A stretch of 64,000 nt of DNA from Clostridium sp. UBA701 (GCA_002298125.1 DBMJ01000001.1:124001-188000), one strand, 5' to 3'. Positions 1 through 9,783 are shown, counted from the stretch's first letter. A program made the numbers and translations. Notes: generated by a model not told the origin, from the sequence alone.

Positions 1-930
1 GATGATGGAAAGCTAGTTGAAGACAATACCCTTACTATTAGTGAAGGTTCAACAGCTCTACATTATGGACAACAGTGTTTTGAAGGATTAAAAGCTTATC
101 GCACAAAGGACGGCAGAATTCAGTTATTTAGACCAGATCAAAATGCTAAGCGTATGAATAGAAGCTGTAGGAGACTTTTAATGCCTGAATTACCTGAGGA
201 AAAATTCATAGATGCATGTATTCAAGTTGTAAAAGCTAATGAACATTTTGTTCCTCCCTACGGAACAGGAGCAACTCTATACTTAAGACCTTTCCTTATT
301 GGAGTTGGAGATAATGTTGGAGTTAGAGCTGCTTCTCAGTATATATTTGGAGTTTTCTGTACACCCGTTGGACCATACTTTAAAGGTGGACTAGCTCCAG
401 TTAACTTTACAATTACTGATTATGACAGAGCTGCACCATCCGGAACAGGTGCTGCAAAGGTTGGAGGTAATTATGCCGGAAGCCTTATGCCTCATGAAGA
501 AGCTGTAAAGAGAGGCTTTGCAGACTGTATTTACTTAGATCCAAAAACCCATTCTAAAATTGAAGAAGTAGGCGCTGCTAACTTCTTTGGAATAACAAAG
601 GATAATAAATTCATAACACCAAAGTCAGACTCAATTCTTCCAAGTATAACTAAATACTCACTGATACATGTTGCTAAAGAGTATCTAGGCCTTGAGGTTG
701 AGGAAAGAGATTGCTTAATAGACAACATAGATGAATTTAAGGAAACCGGAGCTTGTGGAACAGCTGCAGTAATAACACCAATTGGTGGAATCGAATACAA
801 GGGAAAGCTTCATGTATTCCACAGTGAAAAGGAAGTTGGTCCTATAACTAGAAAGCTTTATGATACACTATGCGGGATACAGGTTGGAGACGTTAAAGCT
901 CCTGAAGGCTGGATAGTAGAAGTAAAATAA
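1..930 (+). CDS. ilvE: branched-chain amino acid aminotransferase (3' part)
   Basis: Frame 1 is open from base 1, so the gene is cut by the window edge and the first in-frame ATG at 154 is internal. The enzyme moves the amino group between Leu/Ile/Val and 2-oxoglutarate using PLP in the cytoplasm. The motif AAKVGGNYAGS (lysine near codon 153 of the visible part) matches the PLP-lysine region of class IV transaminases, and GACGTAAVITPIGGI is the family's conserved C-terminal loop. About 309 codons are visible, against roughly 340-360 for the long IlvE type, so only a short N-terminus is missing. It ends at a strong terminator. Confidence 0.93.
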   Translation, partial: DDGKLVEDNTLTISEGSTALHYGQQCFEGLKAYRTKDGRIQLFRPDQNAKRMNRSCRRLLMPELPEEKFIDACIQVVKANEHFVPPYGTGATLYLRPFLIGVGDNVGVRAASQYIFGVFCTPVGPYFKGGLAPVNFTITDYDRAAPSGTGAAKVGGNYAGSLMPHEEAVKRGFADCIYLDPKTHSKIEEVGAANFFGITKDNKFITPKSDSILPSITKYSLIHVAKEYLGLEVEERDCLIDNIDEFKETGACGTAAVITPIGGIEYKGKLHVFHSEKEVGPITRKLYDTLCGIQVGDVKAPEGWIVEVK

Positions 931-937
931 AGGATAC

Positions 938-978
938 GGGGCAGTCGCACTAATCATTTAATGCGACTGCCCCTTTTT
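938..978 (+). terminator. intrinsic terminator after ilvE
   Basis: A perfect 12-bp GC-rich stem (GGGGCAGTCGCA pairing with TGCGACTGCCCC) with a 12-nt loop is followed by five T. It starts 7 bases after the ilvE stop codon. Confidence 0.93.
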
Positions 979-1000
979 ATCTTTTCATTTGGTATTGAAA

Positions 1001-1927
1001 TCATAGGCTTCTATTTATACTCTCACCAAATTTGGGCATTGGAGTGGTTTCAAAATATTCTTTAATATATTTTAGTAATGAGCATACGTCTTTGCTCAGG
1101 TTTATATGTCTTAAGGTGCAGCAGTACATATAACCAGGTTCTGGGGTAAGAATTCGGATTATTTTTATATTTGGATTGTTTATTTTAGAAGCCATAGCAG
1201 AGGTAACAGTGGCAATTCCTATGTTTTGGGTCATCGCATTCACAAAACTCAAGCTGTAAGAGGAAGATACAATAACATGAGGCTGAATATTGGTAAGCTC
1301 ACAAAAATAATTAAATAATTCACGAAGTGAATTCTCTTGAGACCCTGTAATAATTTTTTCTCCCTCTAGAAGTGAAAAATCAATTGGACCTTCATGGTTA
1401 GCTAATGGGTGCTCTTTATGTAAAGCTGCAAACATGTAATCCTCAGCCAGTGGAAAGCAATTAAAGAACTCTGAATTAAATGGATTAACCAAAAAAGCAA
1501 TATCAATTTCATTACTAAGTAATTTTTGAACACAGATATGCTTTGACCATTCATGAATCTCTATAGCAATATCAGTATTGTTTTTTTGATAGTCAAAAAT
1601 AAAATCAGTATTTACAGCATTTTGCAGTCCATATGCAAAAGCAATAGATATGGACTTATTACTGGGTAACTTGTATTTATCTAGTATGTCTAATACTTCA
1701 TTATAATTATTGTAGATATTTCGAAAGTAAGGCTGAATCTGTTTACACACCTCAGTAGGTGTAACCCCTAGCTTTGATCGTTCAAATAAAACCACATCAA
1801 GCTCATTTTCCAGTGCTTGTATCTGCCTGCTTAAGCCCTGCTGGGTTATGAATAAATGAGTACTTGCCCTTGAAATGTTTAACTCTTCATAAAGCTTTAA
1901 AAAGGATTCTATAAACTTTATCTTCAT
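1001..1927 (-). CDS. LysR family transcriptional regulator
   Basis: 308 residues. The N-terminal winged helix-turn-helix (about residues 1-60) contains the LysR hallmark QQGLSRQIQALENEL, followed by a periplasmic-binding-protein-like effector domain (about 90-295). GAGGTG lies upstream of the ATG at 1927. It is divergent from the Fe-S/FAD flavoprotein gene at 2090, and the space between them holds two inverted repeats of LysR type. I infer that it controls itself and the flavoprotein/membrane-protein pair. The effector cannot be told from sequence. Confidence 0.9.
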   Translation of the reverse strand: MKIKFIESFLKLYEELNISRASTHLFITQQGLSRQIQALENELDVVLFERSKLGVTPTEVCKQIQPYFRNIYNNYNEVLDILDKYKLPSNKSISIAFAYGLQNAVNTDFIFDYQKNNTDIAIEIHEWSKHICVQKLLSNEIDIAFLVNPFNSEFFNCFPLAEDYMFAALHKEHPLANHEGPIDFSLLEGEKIITGSQENSLRELFNYFCELTNIQPHVIVSSSYSLSFVNAMTQNIGIATVTSAMASKINNPNIKIIRILTPEPGYMYCCTLRHINLSKDVCSLLKYIKEYFETTPMPKFGESINRSL

Positions 1928-1965
1928 TAATTATCACCTCTAAGCTTTTTTATTACCCTCATTCT

Positions 1966-2000
1966 ACAACATATCGTTGTGGATGTCTACAATATATTGT
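1966..2000. promoter_or_regulatory. tandem inverted repeats, probable LysR binding sites
   Basis: Two dyads lie in the divergent intergenic region: ACAAC-N5-GTTGT at 1966-1980 and the perfect palindrome ACAATATATTGT at 1989-2000. Their centres are about 21.5 bp apart, two helical turns, and both lie upstream of the -35 element of the rightward promoter. That spacing fits a LysR dimer pair, but binding is inferred. Confidence 0.6.
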
Positions 2001-2014
2001 TTTACTTTACATTC

Positions 2015-2044
2015 TTTAGAATATACACTTAAATTAGGTATAAT
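2015..2044 (+). promoter_or_regulatory. sigma-A type promoter for the flavoprotein operon
   Basis: TTTAGA (2015-2020) and a consensus TATAAT (2039-2044) are separated by 18 bp, 45 bp ahead of the ATG at 2090. The weak -35 box fits an activator-dependent promoter with the LysR dyads just upstream. Confidence 0.55.
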
Positions 2045-2089
2045 TTGCTTTACCTATCTCAAAATTCTTAAATATTTAGGGGGGTAAAA

Positions 2090-4750
2090 ATGGCTATAAG
2101 AAAAAAAATTGAGAAACTTGCCAAGAAAATCTGTGGAGCAACGGCTTTAATGGTTAAAATTGACGAGAATGCTCCGGAATACTATGTATTAGAATGCGTT
2201 GTAACTGATGAAATGGCTGATGTGGGATTAGCCATGAAACTAAGGAAGCCTCAAACCATTGAACAAATTGCTAAAAAGTGTAATAAATCAGTGGAGGAAA
2301 CTCAAAGGCTTGCAATGGAGCTTGCTGATGTAGGTGCCTGCATCTTCCATTCAGAAAACGGAGTGGATTTATTTGAGCTTACTGTTTTCGTTCCAGGGGT
2401 AATGGAAAAGGTTGTTGGAAATAAGGAGCTCTGTGAAAAATATCCACAAATTCCTAGAGCCTTTGAAGAATATGCAAGACTAAGAGGTGGAATGCTGTCC
2501 CCTAAAATGCCTATTGGTGCAGGCCCTATGCGCGTAATACCTATTGAATCAGCTATTGATGGGGAAACAAGAAAAGCCTCTTATGAAGAAATATCTGCTA
2601 TTCTTAACAAGCACAATATGTTTGCAGTAGCAGATTGTTCCTGCCGAAGGTCAAGACGCCTTATAGGAGAAGGCTGTGGACATCTTGAAAAGGATATATG
2701 TATTCAGTTAGGTACAGGAGCTGAATACTATGTTCGTACTGGAAAAGCAAAAGAGATAACTCGTGAAGAGGCATTGGAAATTATAAAAAAAGCTGAAGAG
2801 AACGGGCTTATGCATCAAATTCCTAATATTGATGGTACAGAAACCCATGCAATCTGCAATTGCTGCTCCTGTTCCTGTTATGCACTGCGAAATGCGGCAT
2901 ACTTTAACTCTCCAGACATGATTCGTTCCAACTATATTTCAGAGGTTGATATAGACAAATGTGTAGCCTGTGGACAATGTGTAGAAAACTGCCCCACTAA
3001 TGCACTAAAATTAGGTCAAAAGCTGTGCTCCAAAACTCCATTAGAAGCTGAGAAACCCCTTTCTCCAAGAGATCATATATGGGGTCCCAAGCATTGGAAT
3101 CCTGATTACCGCGACAATAGACAAAATGTTGTATCTACCGGAACTGCACCCTGTAAGTCAGAATGTCCTGCACATATTGCCATACAGGGATACATAAAAT
3201 TAGCTTCTCAGCAAAAATACACAGAGGCCCTAGAGCTTATAAAAAAGGAAAACCCCTTCCCTGCAGTATGCGGAAGAATATGTCCAAGAAAGTGCGAGTC
3301 AGCTTGTACTCGAGGTGACATAGACGAGCCAATTGCTATTGACGAAATCAAGAAATTTATTGCAGATCAGGATATGAATAAGGATTTTCGTTTTGTTCCT
3401 AAGAAAAGATATGATTATGGTAAGAAAATTGCGGTTATTGGCGGTGGTCCTGCTGGGTTGTCCTGTGCATATTTTTTAGCCCTTGACGGATATAATGTAA
3501 CAGTATTTGAAAAACAAACAAAGCTTGGGGGCATGCTTACACTTGGTATTCCTTCTTTTAGATTAGAAAAAAATGTTGTTGAGGCTGAGATTGATATTCT
3601 AAGAGAATTAGGAATTGAGTTTAAGACAGGTATTGAGGTTGGTAAGGATATTACCATAAAAAACCTTAGAGACCAAGGTTATGAAGCTTTCTACCTTGCT
3701 ATAGGCGCTGAAGGCGGCAGAATGCTTGGTATTGATGGTGAGGATGCAGAAGGCGTTATTGCAGGAGTGGACTTCCTACGGGATGTTAACCTGGGTAAGG
3801 CTGTGAAATTAGAAGGCAGAGTAGTTGTTATAGGTGGCGGAAATGTTGCTATTGACGTTGCTAGAACTGCAGTAAGAGAAAATATATCAAAGGTAAGTAT
3901 GTTCTGTCTGGAAAATAGAGACGAAATGCCTGCTCTCAAAGAGGAAATTGAAGAGGCCTGCCAAGAGGAAATTGCCATACACAATTCCTGGGGTCCAAAG
4001 AGAATTATCACCGAAAATGGTAAGGTAACAGGTGTAGAATTCAAAAAATGCATTTCTGTATTTAATGAAAGTGGTAAATTTAGTCCTCAATATGATGAAG
4101 ATGACACTATGATTGTGGATGCTGATTTTGTGCTGCTTTCTATAGGTCAATCAATCAACTGGGCTAATTTGTTAGAAGACACTAAGGTTCAGTTAAACCA
4201 GAATAATACTGCTGCTGCAGATTCATTAACCTATCAAACTGGTGAACCTGATATATTTGTAGGCGGTGATGCTTATACCGGCCCCAAATTTGCAATTGAT
4301 GCAATAGCTGCTGGAAAACAAGGAGCAATCTCCATTCACCGTTATGTTTGGGAAGGTCAGAGCTTGACTCTTGGTCGTGATAGGAGGCAGTACCATGGTC
4401 TTGATAAGGAAAATGTAATTATTGAAGGCTATGACACAACTCCAAGACAAAAATTAGGACATACTCAAGATAGCAAAAAATCCTTTAAGGACACTCGCAT
4501 GACCTTTACGGAGGAGCAGATTAAGAAAGAAACAGAGCGTTGTCTTGGCTGTGGTGCTGTTGTTGTAGATACGGAAATGTGTGTTGGCTGCGGACAATGC
4601 ACTACTAAATGTAAGTTTGATGCTATTAAGCTGACTAAAAAATATGACAAAGTAGGAACCACCTTTGAAAAGCTTCCTTTAAAATTGGGAGTTAACGTTG
4701 TGAAGCGTATTGGAAAAACTGCTGTTAAATCAATTAAAGATGTTTTTTAG
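2090..4750 (+). CDS. Fe-S/FAD fusion oxidoreductase, GltD-like
   Basis: 886 residues, cytoplasmic. Order: an N-terminal helical segment; a cysteine-rich module with CSCRRSRR near residue 183 and CNCCSCSC near 256-263; a 4Fe-4S ferredoxin motif CVACGQCVENCP near 290; the GltD-type Fe-S domain (about 353-430); an FAD Rossmann motif IGGGPAG near 449; an NAD(P)H motif IGGGNVAID near 580; and a C-terminal ferredoxin motif CVGCGQCTTKC near 835. This is the glutamate-synthase small-subunit fold with extra cluster modules on both ends, so multi-step electron transfer from NAD(P)H is likely. No catalytic partner subunit such as GltB is nearby, so glutamate synthase is unlikely. RBS GGGGGG precedes the ATG. 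The acceptor is unknown; the next gene is a membrane protein. Confidence 0.8.
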   Translation: MAIRKKIEKLAKKICGATALMVKIDENAPEYYVLECVVTDEMADVGLAMKLRKPQTIEQIAKKCNKSVEETQRLAMELADVGACIFHSENGVDLFELTVFVPGVMEKVVGNKELCEKYPQIPRAFEEYARLRGGMLSPKMPIGAGPMRVIPIESAIDGETRKASYEEISAILNKHNMFAVADCSCRRSRRLIGEGCGHLEKDICIQLGTGAEYYVRTGKAKEITREEALEIIKKAEENGLMHQIPNIDGTETHAICNCCSCSCYALRNAAYFNSPDMIRSNYISEVDIDKCVACGQCVENCPTNALKLGQKLCSKTPLEAEKPLSPRDHIWGPKHWNPDYRDNRQNVVSTGTAPCKSECPAHIAIQGYIKLASQQKYTEALELIKKENPFPAVCGRICPRKCESACTRGDIDEPIAIDEIKKFIADQDMNKDFRFVPKKRYDYGKKIAVIGGGPAGLSCAYFLALDGYNVTVFEKQTKLGGMLTLGIPSFRLEKNVVEAEIDILRELGIEFKTGIEVGKDITIKNLRDQGYEAFYLAIGAEGGRMLGIDGEDAEGVIAGVDFLRDVNLGKAVKLEGRVVVIGGGNVAIDVARTAVRENISKVSMFCLENRDEMPALKEEIEEACQEEIAIHNSWGPKRIITENGKVTGVEFKKCISVFNESGKFSPQYDEDDTMIVDADFVLLSIGQSINWANLLEDTKVQLNQNNTAAADSLTYQTGEPDIFVGGDAYTGPKFAIDAIAAGKQGAISIHRYVWEGQSLTLGRDRRQYHGLDKENVIIEGYDTTPRQKLGHTQDSKKSFKDTRMTFTEEQIKKETERCLGCGAVVVDTEMCVGCGQCTTKCKFDAIKLTKKYDKVGTTFEKLPLKLGVNVVKRIGKTAVKSIKDVF

Positions 4751-4809
4751 GTAATCCATAAGTTTATGGGTCCCTAGAATAATAAAATATTAAATTGGGA
4801 GGTAGAAAT

Positions 4810-5670
4810 ATGGGGATTTGGGGTTATATTTTATCAATGGGGGCTTATTTAATTTTACTCTTATTCATAATTGATATGATGAGAAAGCATTATAAGTTTG
4901 CACACTGGTTTTGGGTTGGTTCCTTATTTACATTTCCGCTTTGGTTTTATACCGGCGGTGTAGACGGCTGGTTTAGATGGTTTAAAACCATGAGTATGTT
5001 AGTGCCAATTATTCTCTTAGGCTTAGTAAGAATCGCCAATGCAGAAGATAAAAGCGGCAAGGGCTGGTCCTTTATCAGAAAGAATTGGGCTTTATGGTTT
5101 TTCTATGGCATTTTATGCTTAAATATTCTTGAAGCCACAATTAAAGATCTTCAGTCAGGAAATTATTGGAATGCATTGACTGGATTTCTACTAATTGTAA
5201 CTGCACCATATGCTCCGAAGTATTGGAGACTTTCAAAGGATAAGCATAGTGACTTAATTGCCCATACTACTATTGCATGGAACTTTTTATACACCACCTG
5301 GAATTTGGCATTTGTTTATGGTGAAGCAAAACAATATTTTGCAAGTAGTATAATCATTCTTGCTGCAGCAGAGTTATACCCTATATTTAAGAAAAGACCT
5401 GAACTATATATTACTGCTCGTGTATATACACTATCAACCCACCTTTTAATACGTGCACTTCTGCCAGCTTTATTTCCAGCTGTAATGAATTCAATCACAT
5501 GGATGAATGCAGACGTCTTAAAATACTGGGGCATAATCAATGCTATATTAATAATACCTTATGTATTTTGGTTTACATGGCAGCTTGATACCGGTAAAGC
5601 TGAACAAAGCTTTAAAAGAATAAAAAAGGTTGCTGCAAATGTGAGTAACCAGGTTAGTGAGAATGCATAA
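4810..5670 (+). CDS. multi-pass membrane protein paired with the flavoprotein
   Basis: 286 residues from the ATG at 4810, which has GGGAGGT 6 bases upstream; an in-frame TTG at 4795 lies inside the RBS region and is rejected. About eight hydrophobic segments are spread over the whole length, with many Trp and Tyr (for example FWVGSLFTFPLWFYTGG). No cysteine motif, signal peptide or known transporter signature is visible. It follows the flavoprotein by 59 bp with no terminator between, so the two are probably co-transcribed. I do not recognise the family. A membrane partner of the flavoprotein is an inference from position only. Confidence 0.75.
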   Translation: MGIWGYILSMGAYLILLLFIIDMMRKHYKFAHWFWVGSLFTFPLWFYTGGVDGWFRWFKTMSMLVPIILLGLVRIANAEDKSGKGWSFIRKNWALWFFYGILCLNILEATIKDLQSGNYWNALTGFLLIVTAPYAPKYWRLSKDKHSDLIAHTTIAWNFLYTTWNLAFVYGEAKQYFASSIIILAAAELYPIFKKRPELYITARVYTLSTHLLIRALLPALFPAVMNSITWMNADVLKYWGIINAILIIPYVFWFTWQLDTGKAEQSFKRIKKVAANVSNQVSENA

Positions 5671-5753
5671 TAGTAATAAGTAATAAGCTTCTACTAAAGC
5701 ATAAATAATTTATGGCTATATAAAAGCGTCAGTCTACTAAGCTTATAAAAAAC

Positions 5754-5786
5754 AAAGATGGCAGCTACAATGTAGTGCCATCTTTT
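5754..5786. terminator. bidirectional terminator between convergent genes
   Basis: AAAGATGGCA pairs with TGCCATCTTT, with a smaller CTAC/GTAG stem inside. T follows on the plus strand and an A run precedes it, so it can serve both the membrane protein gene and the convergent OPT gene. Confidence 0.85.
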
Positions 5787-5818
5787 GTATTATAATTTGT
5801 TTCTAGATTTTCCCCAAG

Positions 5819-7738
5819 TTATTTGGCATTTTTCACTTTACTTTTTAGTAGAGGTATTATAGCAGCTATTACTAGAACTGCCAATATTACAAATGCCATT
5901 CCATTAGAAGCCGCGAATCCGCTTGGCTCAATTCCTTTTATAACACCTGATACTTGAAGTATTATACCCACAAGTCCTATTATAGAACCACCAGCAACAA
6001 GTCCAGATGATAAACTTATACCATTAGAAACCTTAACTTCTTTCTCTTGTTCACATTTACTAGTTCTTTCTATAAATAAACGAACTAATGCACCTATTAA
6101 TATTATAGAAGTTGTAGATATTGGTAAATAGAATCCTATAGCAACTGTCATTATAGGAAGTTTTAATAAGAATAAAACAATTCCCATAGCAGCACCTACA
6201 ATTACCATAACCCAAGGTAATTTTCCTGACATTATACCAGCAGTTAATGTTGACATTAAATTAGCTTGAGGTAATGCAAATGGTACGTTATCACCAGTCA
6301 TTGCAAGCTTATTAGAAAGTAATAATATAGTACCAAGAACTACTGTAACACCAACTACACAAGATATAGCAAAGTATTTTTGCATTTCATTTTTGTCACC
6401 ACCTATTACGAAGGTAACTTTTTGTGATTGACAATAACCACCAGCTACGGATATAGCAGTAACAATAAATGTACCAAATAAAAGTAAAGATTTGTTGTTT
6501 TCAGGATTTTTCCATCCCATTACAACGAATAATAATGTTACAAGAACTATAGAAGCTATAGTCATACCAGATACAGGAAGGTTTGAAGTTCCTATAGTAC
6601 CAGTTAAACGACCAGAAACTATAACAAATAATAGTGATAAGAATAATGATAAAATAGAAGCAGTTATTGCCATTAATATATTACCACCAGATACCAGGAA
6701 ACCTCCTATAAAGCCTATTACTATACCACCAAGTAATATCATGTTTCCAACAGATGAACTGCCAGCACCCTTTGAAGACTTAGCATTAAGAGTTTCTTTT
6801 ATAGAAGATATTATAGTAGGTATAAGCTTTATTGCACCTATTAAACCACCAGAAAGCATCATACCAGCACCGATATATTTTACATAACTACCAGCTATAT
6901 TCTTAACCTGCATAGCGTTTATAGCAACATGAGGATTATTCCATACAGCTGCACCGTCTTTTCCAAGAGCAGCGAAATAACCTATTAAAGGCATAACACA
7001 GAAGTTTGATAATATGGAACCAGCAAACATAGTTAAAGAAACTTCTATACCAACTATAAACCCTATACCTAATAATAGTGGATTCACTTCAACTTCAAGC
7101 TTCCACTTGTAAAAAGTTTCATTTACATAGCTTATAACGTTGTTAGCTACATTTAAAAATGAACTAGTTACAACAGTTATAATACCGCCAATTCCAAACC
7201 CGATTCCCATGTACTTCATTGATTCTCCAGCACCTTCTGAAGCAACAAGTGTTTCAGATATAGCCATTGACTCAGGGTACATTAATTTACCATGTTCTTC
7301 AACGATTAAGTAATTGTAAACAAGAGAAGCTATTCCTATACCGAATAAAACTCCACCTACACCAACAGCAAAACCTTCTAAGAAAGTAACTTTAGAACCT
7401 ATTAAGAGAACTGCTGGTAAAACAAATATTATACCACTAGCAACAGATTCTCCACCACTTGACATACCTTGTAATAAATTTTTGGCAAGTATACCTTTTT
7501 GCTTAGCAAATACAGCTATAAATGCTGAACCTATTATAGAACCAGGTATACCAGCTGCTACTGTAAGACCTGATTTCATACCTGAATAGGCAGTAGATGC
7601 TGCGAATAAAGCAGCCAAAATAATACCGATTATTAATACGACAACGTTTCCACCAGCTTTAGAACCACTGGAAATGTATGGAACGTAGTCTTTGCCAGCT
7701 ACGCCGCCATATGCATTTTTACTTAACTTATTATCCAT
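5819..7738 (-). CDS. OPT family oligopeptide transporter
   Basis: 639 residues with about 15 hydrophobic segments. The N-terminal stretch (STAYSGMKSGLTVAAGIPGS near residues 48-67) and SMAISETLVASEGAGESMKY are typical of the bacterial OPT/YSL branch, which imports short peptides or metal chelates with cations. RBS GGAGG stands before the ATG at 7738. Peptide uptake would fit an amino-acid fermenter. The substrate is not visible. The gene lies about 350 bp downstream of glnS, beyond a terminator, so it probably has its own promoter in that gap. Confidence 0.88.
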   Translation of the reverse strand: MDNKLSKNAYGGVAGKDYVPYISSGSKAGGNVVVLIIGIILAALFAASTAYSGMKSGLTVAAGIPGSIIGSAFIAVFAKQKGILAKNLLQGMSSGGESVASGIIFVLPAVLLIGSKVTFLEGFAVGVGGVLFGIGIASLVYNYLIVEEHGKLMYPESMAISETLVASEGAGESMKYMGIGFGIGGIITVVTSSFLNVANNVISYVNETFYKWKLEVEVNPLLLGIGFIVGIEVSLTMFAGSILSNFCVMPLIGYFAALGKDGAAVWNNPHVAINAMQVKNIAGSYVKYIGAGMMLSGGLIGAIKLIPTIISSIKETLNAKSSKGAGSSSVGNMILLGGIVIGFIGGFLVSGGNILMAITASILSLFLSLLFVIVSGRLTGTIGTSNLPVSGMTIASIVLVTLLFVVMGWKNPENNKSLLLFGTFIVTAISVAGGYCQSQKVTFVIGGDKNEMQKYFAISCVVGVTVVLGTILLLSNKLAMTGDNVPFALPQANLMSTLTAGIMSGKLPWVMVIVGAAMGIVLFLLKLPIMTVAIGFYLPISTTSIILIGALVRLFIERTSKCEQEKEVKVSNGISLSSGLVAGGSIIGLVGIILQVSGVIKGIEPSGFAASNGMAFVILAVLVIAAIIPLLKSKVKNAK

Positions 7739-8050
7739 AAAACATACCTCCTTTTGAATTTAATAATCATAATTGTAACATAATTTTCGCCAAAGACTGT
7801 TTTTTTCAATTTTATAAATAATAGAATTTATTTATTGAGTAAATTTCAATAATTTCAATAATCATATAATTCATATTTAAAGCAATTGCTGACTTTGCTC
7901 TCAAAGGTATGCTGTACCACCCCGCTTATGTAGAACTATTGCAAGATGTCTCCCTAAAGTAGAGCATAATTTCTATATAGAGTATTTTGCATCCCTTATT
8001 CCCAGTAATATTTCTTTTTTTCTATATATTTCTAAGTGGGTTTTTTACAT
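7739..8050. other. gene-free leader of the OPT gene
   Basis: No open frame of note. The minus strand carries a short GC-richer patch near 7895-7925 that reads GGGGTGGTACAGCA, which resembles the T-box core but lacks the CCGCG part and any following terminator hairpin. The rest is AT-rich. It must contain the OPT promoter, but I see no clear -35/-10 pair. Confidence 0.4.
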
Positions 8051-8089
8051 AAAAATAAAAGTGTCGAAAAACTCGACACTTTTATTTTT
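8051..8089 (-). terminator. terminator of the gltX-glnS operon
   Basis: A 17-bp perfect inverted repeat (AAAAATAAAAGTGTCGA and its complement) with a 5-nt loop overlaps the last bases of glnS. On the minus strand it has a GC-containing core and a T-rich tail. Confidence 0.9.
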
Positions 8090-9746
8090 ATAGCTTAAAT
8101 GAACTTTTAAGTGACACTATTCTATTAAATACTAACTTTTCATCAGTAGTATATTTTGAATCCACTGAAAAGAATCCATTTCTAATAAGCTGGAGCTTAT
8201 CTTGCACCTTAGCGTTTTCTACAGCTGTTGGCTCAATAAAGCCTTGCAATATTTCCATTGAGTTTGGATTTATTTGTTCTAAGAAATTTTTCCCTTCATT
8301 TTCTTCTACATCATCTAATATTAAAGGTTCGTATAATCTAAATTCTGCTGGTTTTGCTGTTTTAGCTTCTACCCAGTGAATGGTTGCTTTTACCTTTCTT
8401 CCTGTAAAGCCTGAACCGGATTTTGTTTCTGGATCATAAGTACAATGCACTTCTGTAACTTCACCCTTATCATTTTTTACAAAACCTGTACATTTAGCAA
8501 AATATCCACCTTTTAATCTTACTTCATTTCCAGGAAACAATCTAAAATATTTCTTTACTGGAACCTCCATAAAATCTTCTTGTTCTATATATAACTCTCT
8601 TGAAAATGGCACAAGTCTCTTTCCTTGACCTTCATCATTAGAGTTATTTTCTATTTCTATCATTTCTGTTTGACCTTCTGGATAGTTTGTAATAACTAAT
8701 TTTAAAGGTCTCATAACAGCCATTGCTGCTGGTGCTTTTAATTGTAAATCTTCTCTTATGAAGTATTCTAACATTTGAGAATCTACTACTGAATTAGCTT
8801 TAGATACACCTATTGCTGTGCAGAACTTTCTTATAGCTTCTGGGGTATACCCTTTTCTTTTTAAGCCTGATATAGTAGGCATTCTTGGATCATCCCATCC
8901 ATCAACTATTCCTTCATCAACTAATTGCTTAAGTTTTCTTTTACTCATAACTGTGTTAGTCATGTTTAGCCTTGCAAATTCAATTTGTCTAGGAACGGAT
9001 TCCATTTCACATTCCTTTACAACCCAATCATATAGAGGTCTATGATCCTCAAACTCTAAAGTACATATTGAATGAGTAATTCCTTCTATAGCATCCTCTA
9101 TAGGATGTGCAAAATCATACATTGGGTATATGCACCACTTATCTTTTGTATTATGATGTTCTGCATGAGCAATTCTATAAATTACTGGATCTCTCATATT
9201 CATATTTGGAGAAGCCATATCTATTTTAGCTCTTAAAACCTTTTCCCCATCTTTGAATTCACCTGTTCTCATTCTTTCTAATAAGTCAAGATTTTCCTCA
9301 ACCGTTCTATTTCTATAAGGACTTTCTTTTCCTTCTTCAGTTAAAGTTCCTCTATATTCTCTCATTTCTTCTGCAGTTAAATCACAAACATAAGCTAATC
9401 CCTTCTTTATTAAAAGAACTGCTTTTTCATACATGGTATCAAAATAGTTTGATGCAAAAAATATTTCATCCCAGTTACCACCAAGCCATTTTACATCTTC
9501 TTTAATGGATTCAACATATTCAGTATCTTCTTTAATAGGGTTTGTATCATCAAATCTTAAATTAAATTTTCCTTTAAACTCTTCTGCTAATCCTGAATTT
9601 AAAATTATTGATTTAGCGTGCCCTATATGTAAATAACCATTTGGCTCCGGAGGGAAACGAGTTATTATTTCTTTATGTTTTCCAGTTTTCAAATCTTCAA
9701 CAATTATATTTCGTATGAAGTTAGATGGATTAATTTCATTAGACAT
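8088..9746 (-). CDS. glnS: glutaminyl-tRNA synthetase
   Basis: 552 residues, the usual length. Class I signatures are present: the PPEPNGYLHIGHAKS box near residues 32-46 and the VMSKRKL (KMSKS-like) loop near 268-274, followed by the C-terminal anticodon-binding beta-barrels. It charges tRNA-Gln with glutamine in the cytoplasm. RBS GAGAGGT precedes the ATG. It lies 37 bp after gltX with no terminator between, so it shares the T-box leader. The genome therefore has direct glutaminylation, whether or not GatCAB is also present. Confidence 0.97.
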   Translation of the reverse strand: MSNEINPSNFIRNIIVEDLKTGKHKEIITRFPPEPNGYLHIGHAKSIILNSGLAEEFKGKFNLRFDDTNPIKEDTEYVESIKEDVKWLGGNWDEIFFASNYFDTMYEKAVLLIKKGLAYVCDLTAEEMREYRGTLTEEGKESPYRNRTVEENLDLLERMRTGEFKDGEKVLRAKIDMASPNMNMRDPVIYRIAHAEHHNTKDKWCIYPMYDFAHPIEDAIEGITHSICTLEFEDHRPLYDWVVKECEMESVPRQIEFARLNMTNTVMSKRKLKQLVDEGIVDGWDDPRMPTISGLKRKGYTPEAIRKFCTAIGVSKANSVVDSQMLEYFIREDLQLKAPAAMAVMRPLKLVITNYPEGQTEMIEIENNSNDEGQGKRLVPFSRELYIEQEDFMEVPVKKYFRLFPGNEVRLKGGYFAKCTGFVKNDKGEVTEVHCTYDPETKSGSGFTGRKVKATIHWVEAKTAKPAEFRLYEPLILDDVEENEGKNFLEQINPNSMEILQGFIEPTAVENAKVQDKLQLIRNGFFSVDSKYTTDEKLVFNRIVSLKSSFKL

Positions 9747-9783
9747 ATTCTTACCTCTCTTATCAATTATTTTTACATCTAAA

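Noticed and set aside
7890..7930. T-box-like core (GGGGTGGTACAGCA) on the minus strand upstream of the OPT gene
   Set aside because: The CCGCG half is missing, no terminator hairpin follows and no Stem I with a specifier could be drawn. Treated as chance or a worn relic.
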